A DNA stretch of 14,613 nucleotides from JBEKYH01 sp049511115 (GTDB taxonomy: Bacteria; Planctomycetota; Phycisphaerae; Tepidisphaerales; Tepidisphaeraceae): NCBI GenBank assembly GCA_049511115.1, contig JBEKYH010000064.1, positions 1 to 14,613 on the forward strand. Reading direction: 5' to 3'. This document shows positions 5,705 through 12,647 of this stretch, piece after piece. Under the pieces are notes generated by a model. The model did no database searches. It was not told the DNA's origin and saw only the letters and a list, made by a program, of their open reading frames with translations. How positions within the stretch are numbered: position 1 is the first letter of the stretch; every line of letters begins with the position of its first letter. The translations under genes and the position numbers were made by a program.

Positions 5705-6511
5705 TCAGTGCGCCTGACTTTCAACTTCCCGACCAAACTCGTCGATTTCCTCGGCTCGAATCATCCTGACCGAGTAAGCTTCGTAAAGCTTCTTCATCAT
5801 CTGGATCAAATCACCAGAACCAGCGAACAATTGCACTTTAACGACAACGATCAATTGCCTTTTGATGCCTTCGGACGTCGGAGTCCTATGAAGCAGGTCT
5901 CCCTCAATCGCCAGCCGCTCTGCGAGCGCTGACGCTCGCCCGGCATCGCTCGCATATACTTCGGGCTTCACATAGTTCAGGATCCCGTTCTGGTAGCTGT
6001 AAGGAACCTTCATTGGCCTGTTGACGATTGGGATGGTCACTTTCTGGTCGAATTGAATCTTGCCCTCAAGAGATGGACTGCGGAAAACGCGATCCAACTC
6101 CGGAAGTAACGGCGGCAGGTCAGACGCCCAACGTGCGCGGCCTCCTACCAGTTCCCCAAAGAGTTGTTCCAAATCCTTTACGGGGTCAAAGACCTTAAGC
6201 GGGCGAGGCGAAGTCAGAACGATTTCGTTGGCGCGTGTCGCTATGAAATGTTCCAGGTCGTCCAAAGTCTTAAAATGCTCCCGGTCGGACTTTAATCGTT
6301 CTTCGATGGCCCGCTTCGCCGAATTGATTTGCCGCTTGTCGAAGGGACGGTCGCCGAAAAAGCGGCGGATGCGATCGTTGCCGACCGAAGTCCGGGCCTC
6401 AACGAATCCCGCCTCCGGGCAGAATAGCAGGACGCCGACGTTCGCCGCCTCCGCGCGCGAAGCGTCCGGGCAATACTGGATGATGCTGTAATAACCTCGC
6501 ATCGGTTTCAT
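5705..6511 (-). CDS. DUF3037 family protein, partner of the HipA-like gene
   Basis: This 268-residue soluble protein opens with YYSIIQYCPDASRAEAANVG (7-26), the hallmark of DUF3037, followed by VLLF and an Arg/Asp-rich region FFGDRPFDKRQI. The function of the family is unknown. As far as I recall it is often found directly after a HipA-like kinase-fold gene, as here. The ATG at 6511 overlaps the TGA of the HipA-like gene (ATGA), so the two proteins are likely made in fixed ratio and may form a complex. A second in-frame ATG at residue 4 is possible. The family assignment is good; any toxin, antitoxin or defence role is inference from the neighbour. Confidence 0.82.
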   Translation of the reverse strand: MKPMRGYYSIIQYCPDASRAEAANVGVLLFCPEAGFVEARTSVGNDRIRRFFGDRPFDKRQINSAKRAIEERLKSDREHFKTLDDLEHFIATRANEIVLTSPRPLKVFDPVKDLEQLFGELVGGRARWASDLPPLLPELDRVFRSPSLEGKIQFDQKVTIPIVNRPMKVPYSYQNGILNYVKPEVYASDAGRASALAERLAIEGDLLHRTPTSEGIKRQLIVVVKVQLFAGSGDLIQMMKKLYEAYSVRMIRAEEIDEFGREVESQAH

Positions 6512-7377
6512 GGCGGGCCTCCTCGACTATCAGAATTCAAATCATCGGGCAGACAAAGCGCAGTTATTCCATCACTAATTCTATCGACGAGATACGCGGC
6601 CCGGCTACAAATCAGTTGGACCAGTGCCGTTCGCGCCGCTAGCGATACCTGCCATTCATCCGGGATGCTCTCCACCATCGGCCGGACCACTTCGGTGGAG
6701 GCTAAGCGGAGTGTAGCCACCGCGGCCCGCACCGCAATCTGATCCACGAACGAAACAAACGCGGGGAACAGTCCGTAAATAGCGTCGCTTTTCACTCTAT
6801 CAATGTTAGCCAGTTGGGCCGTCAGTTCTCGCCCGCAGCTAAAGCAGTGCGTGTGATCCATTCCAATGAGTCGCAGATAACCCGGGCCAACTCCCTCGTA
6901 CATCACCTCATGGGATAGAAACACGTTGTCGTAATGCGGCAGCCGATTCATGCCCGCAGGCGCAAATCGGTCACAATTCAGTGTCCATGTATCAAAGACC
7001 ACCAGCCGTGAAATATCCTCGGGATTCTCGAGTTGTTGCAGTTCCTCTCGCGTGCCGCTCCAAACGTGGCCTTGTATCTCCTGAGACACGAACGCCATTC
7101 CGGGCGTGGCGAGAGTGCCGTCGGCAAGCGGTATCTCGTCGATATCGTCGACGGGCATCAAAGCAAATCGAAACGTCGGCAATCCGAACCATCGCGCCAA
7201 TTGGCTGCCGACCCACTCGCAAGCAAGGGTATTGGGACTCAACTTTGGACCCATCGCCTTGATATAGGCGCGCCCCGCGTCCGTCACAATCAACGCGGTC
7301 CTGGCGCTCGTCGCGAGGGCCCTCTCGAATCGAAGAAATGTCGTCGGCTGCCAGTTTGGTAACGCGGCGTCATTCAT
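6508..7377 (-). CDS. HipA-like kinase-fold protein (HipA_2 type)
   Basis: This 289-residue protein resembles the HipA_2 group, which shares the protein-kinase-like fold of the HipA toxin but is shorter and lacks the usual N-terminal subdomain. Visible features are a probable ATP-binding lysine in GRAYIKAMG (K40), a catalytic-loop-like VVFDTWTLNCDRFAPAG (127-143, with N134, D136 and R137), an Asn in DNVFL (N151) and a metal-binding-like Asp in LIGMDHTHCF (D174). HipA kinases phosphorylate tRNA synthetases or related targets in other bacteria; the target here is unknown. The ATG at 7377 has an AAGGTGG site 8 bases upstream. It starts 35 bp after the small HTH gene and overlaps the DUF3037 gene by four bases, so the three form an operon. 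Confidence 0.78.
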   Translation of the reverse strand: MNDAALPNWQPTTFLRFERALATSARTALIVTDAGRAYIKAMGPKLSPNTLACEWVGSQLARWFGLPTFRFALMPVDDIDEIPLADGTLATPGMAFVSQEIQGHVWSGTREELQQLENPEDISRLVVFDTWTLNCDRFAPAGMNRLPHYDNVFLSHEVMYEGVGPGYLRLIGMDHTHCFSCGRELTAQLANIDRVKSDAIYGLFPAFVSFVDQIAVRAAVATLRLASTEVVRPMVESIPDEWQVSLAARTALVQLICSRAAYLVDRISDGITALCLPDDLNSDSRGGPP

Positions 7378-7412
7378 TCAACCGTCCACCTTAACCGCTT
7401 ATTTGCCTCCAT

Positions 7413-7607
7413 TCACGCCGGCTGGGACTTTTCAACTGTGAGCTTCAATCCCACCGCCTTCACGACCGCCACCAATGTGGATAACCGCGGATTGCCGCGC
7501 GCGGACAAGGCGCGATACAGGCTCTCGCGTTCAATGCCTGCCGCCTTGGCGACTTTGGTAAACCCGCCGCGGGCCTCGGCCAGCCGCCGCAGGGCCAGCA
7601 AAAGCAC
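7413..7607 (-). CDS. Small HTH antitoxin-like regulator (HI1420/HigA type, short)
   Basis: This 64-residue protein from a GTG start resembles the C-terminal two thirds of the HI1420-type addiction-module antidote family. LLLALRRLAEARGGFTKVAK (2-21) leads into AAGIERESLYRALSARGNPR (22-41), the DNA-reading helix-turn-helix, then STLVAVVKAVGLKLTVE. Family members are usually about 95-100 residues with an N-terminal arm that binds a RelE-like toxin; that arm is missing. The frame stays open for 25 codons upstream to a TGA, but no start codon or family-like residues occur there, while an AGAGG site lies 8 bases before the GTG. No RelE-like toxin is adjacent. Instead it precedes the HipA-like gene by 35 bp, so it may act like HipB, or it may be a truncated remnant. 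Confidence 0.75.
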   Translation of the reverse strand: MLLLALRRLAEARGGFTKVAKAAGIERESLYRALSARGNPRLSTLVAVVKAVGLKLTVEKSQPA

Positions 7608-7734
7608 CTTGGGTTCCTCTTTTGTTACCCCCTCCCCCCAGATTTTGTTATGAATCCAGCCCCGCTTCCGGTACTTTACGTCTCAGGAGCAGCGAGCCCG
7701 GGAGGGCGAGCCATTTCCAGCGGGAGGAGGACCC

Positions 7735-9969
7735 ATGCACGGCGAGAACTTGCGCACCCGGTTCCGGCGAACTCGGCGCGTCTCCATTCTTTCTCTGGCC
7801 ATCTTCGGCCTACTCAAATCCTCACCTTCGTTGGCCGATACCGTCTGGCAAACCACGACTGGGGACTGGTTCACCCTCTCCAACTGGTCCGTCGAGGTTC
7901 CCACCGACAACGACAACGCCGACATCGACAACGGCGGCACCGCCCAAATCGGCAGCGGCAATGCAATCGCCGGGACGCTCTTCATGGGCGACACCAAATC
8001 CGAAAGCGGCGCCGTCAACCTCACCGGCGGCACATTCTCGGCGGCTAATTCCCAGTACATCGGCAATCTCGGCACCGGCACCTTTCTCCAGCTCGCCAAC
8101 ACCACCAACAGCGCCAGCAATGACATCCGCGTTGGCTACGGCAAAGGCAGCGATGGCCAGTACGACCAGGACGGCGGCGACGTCTTCGCCCCCACCCTCT
8201 ACGTCGGCTACACCTCCGGCGCGACCGGGACTTACTATCTCTACGCCGGAATGCTTTCCATCGGCAGCGCCCAGATCATCGGCAATTCCGGCGCCGGCAC
8301 GTTCTTCCAATACGGCGGCGACGACGACAATAACCTCGAGGTCATCCTCGGCGACGGCAAGGGAAGCGTCGGCGCGTATGACCTTAACGGCGGCACCATG
8401 GAGACGCCCGCCCTCACCGTCGGCTCCGCTACCGGAGGAACCGGCTCGTTTACTCTTTCGCCCACCGCGACGCTCACGGTCGGCGGAGACATCGTCGTCG
8501 GAGAAAACGGCACGGGAACTTTCACCCAGACCGGCGGAGCCTCTACCCTCACCGGCACCTTAAGAGTCGGCCGCGCCAGCGGCGGGCTGGGCAGTTACGC
8601 CCAGAGCGCGGGGACACTCCAGATGCCCAACCTCTTTGTCGGCGACGAAGCCTTATCCACCGGCACGTTCACCCTCTCCAGCACCGGCCAGATCACCGTC
8701 TCGATGAACGAAAACGTCGGCAATAACGGCAATGGCACGTTCAATCAAACCGGCGGCACCAACACGGTCCAGACTCGCCTCTACGTCGCCCTCAATGCCG
8801 CCGGGATTGGAAGTTACACCCTCTCCGGCGGCGCGCTCATCGATCAATCCAGCGAATACTCCGGCAACTCCGGCACCGGTTCCTTCGTCCAGAGCGGCGG
8901 CACCAACACCGGCATGGGCAATCTCTACACCGCCGCCGGCGTCGGTTCGGTGGGAAATTACACCCTCTCCGCCGGAACGCTCACGATTTCCGACAACGAA
9001 TACGTCGGTTTCGCCGGCATCGGCAGCATCACGCAGACCGGCGGGACCAACACCGTCGTCTCCGCCACCGGCAGCGTCAATGTCGGCGACGAAGCCGGAT
9101 CAACCGGCAGTTTCACCCTCTCCGGCGGGACGCTCTCGGCCGCGACCGAATACGTCGGCTTTTCCGGCAACGGCGCGTTCACCCAATCCGGCGGCGTGAA
9201 CAACGCCGGCGCGCTGGTGATCGCCAACGCCGCCCCCGGCAGTTACACCCAGACCGGCGGAACCCTCGCCGTCGCCGGCCAGATCACCATGGTCACCCCC
9301 GGCGGCACGCTCACCCTCAGCGGCGGAACCGCGACGGCCACCACCGTCAGCAACGTCGGCGCCGTCCTCATCACCGGCCCCTTCGGCTCAAACTCCTACG
9401 GCAACCTGACCGTCAACGGAAACTACACCCAGACCTCCGGTAAAACGCAGGTCGACGGATTGCTCACCCTCACCGGCAACGGCGTGCTCAGCCTCAATCA
9501 CTCCCTCCTCACCGGCGACGGAATCATCAGCGGCGACGTCGATAACATCACCGGCACCCTCAACCCCGGCGAACCCCCGGAGAACAACATCGGCGAACTC
9601 GGCATCGAAGGCCTCTATACCCAAGGCCCCGCCGCCACCCTCGATATCCAAATCTCCGGCTACCTCACCGGCTTCCAATACGATCTCCTCTCCGTCGGCG
9701 GCAGCGCCAGCCTCAACGGCACGCTGGATGTCTCCTTCCTCGACGGCTTCACCCCCGCGATCGGCTCGACCTTCACCGTCCTCACAGTGAGCAACGGCAT
9801 GACCGGCGAATTCGCCAATGTGGAATCCCCCTACCCATTGGCGGTGAACTACAACCTGGGAAATGTAACCGTGACGGTCGTGCCGGAACCGGCCAGCCTT
9901 GCGCTGCTGGCGGGTGGGGCGATGCTGCTGGCGCGGCGGAGAAGAGGAATGAACGCTGAGAAACCATGA
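7735..9969 (+). CDS. Secreted repetitive PEP-CTERM surface protein
   Basis: This 744-residue exported protein has a basic N-terminus and hydrophobic core (RRVSILSLAIFGLL), with likely signal cleavage near LA|D (34/35). From about residue 106 to 519 it is built of Gly/Thr/Ser-rich repeats such as VGENGTGTFTQTGG and SYTLSGGTL. These alternate in half units of about 23-25 residues, predicting a stacked beta-helix-like rod as in autotransporter-type passenger domains. The end VPEPASLALLAGG, a short hydrophobic helix and a terminal RRRR cluster form a PEP-CTERM sorting signal, normally processed by an exosortase; none is in the window. The ATG at 7735 follows a strong GGAGGAGG site. It stands alone: divergent from the HTH gene, convergent with the toxin gene. 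Codon use is strongly C-ending. A cell-surface or matrix role is inference. Confidence 0.9.
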   Translation: MHGENLRTRFRRTRRVSILSLAIFGLLKSSPSLADTVWQTTTGDWFTLSNWSVEVPTDNDNADIDNGGTAQIGSGNAIAGTLFMGDTKSESGAVNLTGGTFSAANSQYIGNLGTGTFLQLANTTNSASNDIRVGYGKGSDGQYDQDGGDVFAPTLYVGYTSGATGTYYLYAGMLSIGSAQIIGNSGAGTFFQYGGDDDNNLEVILGDGKGSVGAYDLNGGTMETPALTVGSATGGTGSFTLSPTATLTVGGDIVVGENGTGTFTQTGGASTLTGTLRVGRASGGLGSYAQSAGTLQMPNLFVGDEALSTGTFTLSSTGQITVSMNENVGNNGNGTFNQTGGTNTVQTRLYVALNAAGIGSYTLSGGALIDQSSEYSGNSGTGSFVQSGGTNTGMGNLYTAAGVGSVGNYTLSAGTLTISDNEYVGFAGIGSITQTGGTNTVVSATGSVNVGDEAGSTGSFTLSGGTLSAATEYVGFSGNGAFTQSGGVNNAGALVIANAAPGSYTQTGGTLAVAGQITMVTPGGTLTLSGGTATATTVSNVGAVLITGPFGSNSYGNLTVNGNYTQTSGKTQVDGLLTLTGNGVLSLNHSLLTGDGIISGDVDNITGTLNPGEPPENNIGELGIEGLYTQGPAATLDIQISGYLTGFQYDLLSVGGSASLNGTLDVSFLDGFTPAIGSTFTVLTVSNGMTGEFANVESPYPLAVNYNLGNVTVTVVPEPASLALLAGGAMLLARRRRGMNAEKP
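8053..9291 (+). repeat. Internal coding repeats of the PEP-CTERM protein
   Basis: This is a series of imperfect units encoding (Y)VG-x-x-G-x-G-(T/S)F-x-Q-(T/S)GG followed by a second half unit ending G-(S/T)-(Y/F)-T-L-S-x-G-T-L. The full period is roughly 45-50 codons, as read by eye. Units differ at many positions and include small insertions (for example DDDNNLEV in an early unit), so they are old rather than freshly duplicated. Confidence 0.8.
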
Positions 9970-10047
9970 AGCCGAGGCGCTGAGGTAGGAAAGACGAGGA
10001 ATTAAACCAGAGCCATTGTAGCTGGAGATGGAGAGAGGACACTCACT

Positions 10048-10911
10048 TCATTGGAACAGGTAAGCCAATTCGTTAATCACCGCCTCGGCTTGCATCCTTG
10101 CATTGAAAAGCGGATGTTCCTTTAGTCTGATTATGCCCATCGCGGACGACGACGAAAAATAGAGGGCGGCTATTTCTCGGGCTCGCTGAATTGGCTTCGA
10201 TGCCGCGTGCTTCGCAATACCCCGTCTCACGGCAATCTGTTCCTCCTCCGTCAACATCGCGATGAGGCGATAAACATCGAGCGCATGGTGTCGGCCAAGA
10301 TCAGCCTGGTCATCGTTAACGCGGTCTGCAAACGCATGGAGCTTCATTCGGAGAAACGTGAAGGCCTGCGGCACAAAGACTGTCAATTGGCCCGCGATGC
10401 CGTCCGATCCCGCCCCATCAATTGGGAGGGGTAGTAGAGACGACTCAATGTCGAGAGCCTCTTTCGTCAGATACGCGTGCAATTCGAGGCTTCCGCGTGG
10501 TCGCACGCGAGGCGCCGACAGCTTGAGCTTCGTGCGCCCGGCCTCGTCCGGCAGTGGTCCGGTGAGCATATCGATCTTTACCCGCCATCCATTTGGCCAC
10601 TGCTTCACGAGATGCAGGAATTTCGCCCGCTCTACGGGAACAAACCCCAGACGATCCAAGGCTGCGCGCAGGATACGCATGCTGTCCAAATTGACTAGAA
10701 ACTCAGTGGGGATGAAAACATCAAGGTCTTCAGTTGCTCTGGGGTACGGCCACAATTCGCCGGGCACAAGAGTGCGTATGGCACTTTGGCGCTGTAGGTG
10801 CAGTTGCTTGAGATAGAGCCCGAACCCGCCGCCGAGGATCAGCCGGAAATCCGGCTGAGTGACCGATCGCGCCAAGTCAATGAGGGTGGTAACCAGCGGA
10901 TCGGCGTTCAT
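10048..10911 (-). CDS. AbiEii-like nucleotidyltransferase toxin
   Basis: This 287-residue member of the nucleotidyltransferase superfamily corresponds to the toxin half of AbiE-type (type IV) toxin-antitoxin pairs. The signature is LILGGGFGLYLKQ (24-36) followed by RATEDLDVF (58-66), with the paired aspartates D62 and D64 and a third catalytic acid D114 in VKIDML. A helical C-terminal part includes MKLHAFADRVNDDQADLGRH and LDVYRLI, the usual RDxxDL-like region in a variant form. AbiE toxins transfer nucleotides, for example onto tRNA ends in the related MenT proteins, and stop growth during phage infection; the target here is unknown. The ATG at 10911 overlaps the antitoxin-like gene's TGA (ATGA). 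The 78 bp separating it from the PEP-CTERM gene (9970-10047) show no clear terminator. Confidence 0.8.
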   Translation of the reverse strand: MNADPLVTTLIDLARSVTQPDFRLILGGGFGLYLKQLHLQRQSAIRTLVPGELWPYPRATEDLDVFIPTEFLVNLDSMRILRAALDRLGFVPVERAKFLHLVKQWPNGWRVKIDMLTGPLPDEAGRTKLKLSAPRVRPRGSLELHAYLTKEALDIESSLLPLPIDGAGSDGIAGQLTVFVPQAFTFLRMKLHAFADRVNDDQADLGRHHALDVYRLIAMLTEEEQIAVRRGIAKHAASKPIQRAREIAALYFSSSSAMGIIRLKEHPLFNARMQAEAVINELAYLFQ

Positions 10912-12005
10912 GCGGATTCTCGATACTCGCGGATGCGGCGCAGGATGTAGTCGCGCACCTGATCCGCCGTTTCTTTCTGCCGCTTGTCGCCCGACGCAAG
11001 TTCGAGGTACGCCTGCACTGGTGAAGCATACCTGATGCCGTCCTGCCCAGTCGATTCGAAGTACGGCGGATTGTCCTCGGTGTAAAGCAAATCGATGTTA
11101 GGAAAGCGATCCGTCTCCTCAAAGCGCGCGCCCAGTGATGACAGCACGTGTTGCGGTGACACGCTACAATAGGCTGCGACAACAGGTTCACGCGCGGCGA
11201 CCGAATAGCGGGGCGCCGAAGCGGCCCCGGTGAGCACGAAACGCGCGCCGATCCGACGTGCCGCCTCCGCCAGGGTCTTGGGCAATTCACCTTCAGCTAT
11301 GTCGACCTTGCCAACGGACCGTTCACTGATCTTCGGCGGACAGTAGTTCGTGCCCAGTTGTTCGAGCAGCTTGTCGGCCTGCAACAGTCTTATTTGCCCC
11401 TCCGACCGATCGACGATCAGATCGGCTTCCAGTGTCTTGACCACCTTCGAGACCGTCGAAAACGAGATCCTGCCGCTACGCGCCTTGATAAACTCGACGA
11501 TCTCCCCGACAGCGTCGTATCGCGGTCTGGCAAGAAAGGCTCGTCCGACCAGCGAGCTGTCGCCTCGGTAGACATTGCGGATCGGCTCGGACCGGGGGAA
11601 CCGATTTGGCTGCCCCGTTCGCAAAACCAAAACTTCGCCTGATACCGTCACGATGCCATTGCCGCATAGGTCAAGACCGCTGACGCCTCGCGCTTCCAGT
11701 CGCGCAAGGTTTTCCGGCGAAAGATAAGGCAGCACGATCATCGGGTGGAGTCGGGCCTTTTGAGCAGCCGCCTGGGCGGCGCCCACGGCGTTCTCGAACG
11801 CCAATGCCGCCGCGTAAGCTTTGATCTCCCCGAGGAACTTCCAGCGCCGCCGCCTCCACGCCACCTCGACGAGCGCGTCGGGCTGGTAAGCCTCACCCGC
11901 CAGCATGCGCAGCCGCGGTTGCCGCTCGACAAGCCGGACCGTAAGCGGCGGCAATTGAATTCGCTGCTGTTCCATTGCCTTGACGATGGCTTCTTCGGAG
12001 ATCAT
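10908..12005 (-). CDS. AbiEi-like antitoxin with PD-(D/E)xK-like N-terminus
   Basis: This 365-residue protein pairs with the nucleotidyltransferase toxin. Residues about 40-130 look like a restriction-endonuclease-type core: D43 in PDALVEV, then FLGEIKAY with E60 and K62 in the E-x-K arrangement, a helix rich in Ala/Gln, VLPYLSPENLARLEARGVSG and LDLCGNGIV (111-119). Residues about 160-215 form a winged-helix segment (DAVGEIVEFIKARSGRISFSTVSKVVKTLEADLIVDR). The remainder resembles the AbiEi C-terminal region that neutralises the toxin. AbiEi proteins bind inverted repeats upstream of their own operon and repress it, and a palindrome is present here at 12031-12049. The ATG at 12005 has an AGGA close upstream. 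The nuclease-like part may be structural only; activity is not shown. Confidence 0.78.
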   Translation of the reverse strand: MISEEAIVKAMEQQRIQLPPLTVRLVERQPRLRMLAGEAYQPDALVEVAWRRRRWKFLGEIKAYAAALAFENAVGAAQAAAQKARLHPMIVLPYLSPENLARLEARGVSGLDLCGNGIVTVSGEVLVLRTGQPNRFPRSEPIRNVYRGDSSLVGRAFLARPRYDAVGEIVEFIKARSGRISFSTVSKVVKTLEADLIVDRSEGQIRLLQADKLLEQLGTNYCPPKISERSVGKVDIAEGELPKTLAEAARRIGARFVLTGAASAPRYSVAAREPVVAAYCSVSPQHVLSSLGARFEETDRFPNIDLLYTEDNPPYFESTGQDGIRYASPVQAYLELASGDKRQKETADQVRDYILRRIREYRESA

Positions 12006-12011
12006 TTTCCT

Positions 12012-12049
12012 ATTTTATCGCACTTTCTTGATTAAGAAAATAGCTTAAT
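12012..12049 (-). promoter_or_regulatory. Promoter and palindromic operator candidate of the AbiE-like pair
   Basis: This AT-rich patch stands out in a GC-rich window. On the minus strand TAAAAT (complement of 12012-12017) matches a -10 box at 5 of 6 positions, ending only 6 bases before the ATG, so the transcript could be nearly leaderless. ATTAAG and CTTAAT (12031-12036 and 12044-12049) form a 6-bp inverted repeat with a 7-bp spacer over the expected -35 region, a sensible place for AbiEi-type autorepression. No good -35 hexamer is visible. Confidence 0.45.
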
Positions 12050-12108
12050 TTGAGAAAACAGGCAAATGGATTCCAGATCCCCCCCACGGTCGTCGCATTT
12101 ACGAAGCC

Positions 12109-12629
12109 TCAACAGCCAATCAACGGTCTCGTCGGCATGGTCATCGGGAATTGACGCGCCGCCACTTTTTGCAGGAGCTGTTTCGCCGCCGCCACGGTTA
12201 TGCACTCCACGTGGCCGTCGCCGTTGCTTTGGTGAGTTTCTTGCCAAGATAAATGTAAGACAAATGACCGCCGCTGGTCAGATCAGCGACGACCGCCTGC
12301 GTTGTCGGCCCTTGTGCTCGCGTGTCGTCGCTAGAGGGGCAAATGAACGCGTCGGGCGTGATGTCCTCGGTTTCGCGAAGAATCCCCAAAGTTTCAGGGT
12401 ATCGGCCGTCGTTATCGTTGGCGTAGAGTTGGATCGCAATGTCGATCCGATGCAGGTTGGACTGGCAGTCCATTATCGGAGAATCACCACGATCTTTAAC
12501 CAACAGCGGCAATGACACATAGGCCGCGAGAGCCATAATCGGCAAGCCGATGCCCAACGAAATAGCCGCTATCCGTAGACGCCGCCGCTTCCTCCCGCCG
12601 CCCAGGCCAGACTCATTCGCCTCGTCCAC
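12109..12629 (-). pseudogene. Broken planctomycete-type pseudopilin (H-X9-DG family)
   Basis: From a GTG at 12629, with an excellent GGAGG site 6 bases upstream, an open frame of 143 residues runs to a TAA at 12198. It has a basic start, one membrane helix (IAAISLGIGLPIMALAAYVSLPLLV) and the pseudopilin-like CQSNLHRIDIAIQLYANDND (55-74), then RYPETLG and DAFICPSSDD. The frame ends TATWSA. In another frame over the same DNA, GDGHVE (12205-12222) followed by CITVAAAKQLLQKVAA continues to a TGA at 12109; this is the normal C-terminal signature of the family. The glycine/asparagine stretch that should precede it, including the conserved His, is absent. I infer an internal deletion of perhaps 20-25 codons that also shifted the frame. 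It lies 18 bp after ffh, probably co-transcribed. Confidence 0.7.
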
Positions 12630-12647
12630 CGCGCACCTCCCGCGCCG

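Noticed and set aside
7608..7734. Missing RelE-like toxin beside the HTH antitoxin-like gene
   Set aside because: I read both strands of the 127-bp spacer and found no frame resembling a RelE/HigB toxin; the space is too short for one.
7822..8310. Minus-strand frames rich in Val/Gly/Ala opposite the PEP-CTERM repeats
   Set aside because: They are mirror images of the coding repeats, with no ribosome site and no domain.
7622..8563. 313-codon plus-strand frame overlapping the start of the PEP-CTERM gene
   Set aside because: It is a Pro/Ser/Ala/Thr-rich out-of-frame reading of the Gly/Thr repeats; the PEP-CTERM frame has the ribosome site, signal peptide and sorting tail.
9970..10047. Bidirectional terminator between the PEP-CTERM and toxin genes
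   Set aside because: No stable stem with flanking T-runs is visible in these 78 bp.
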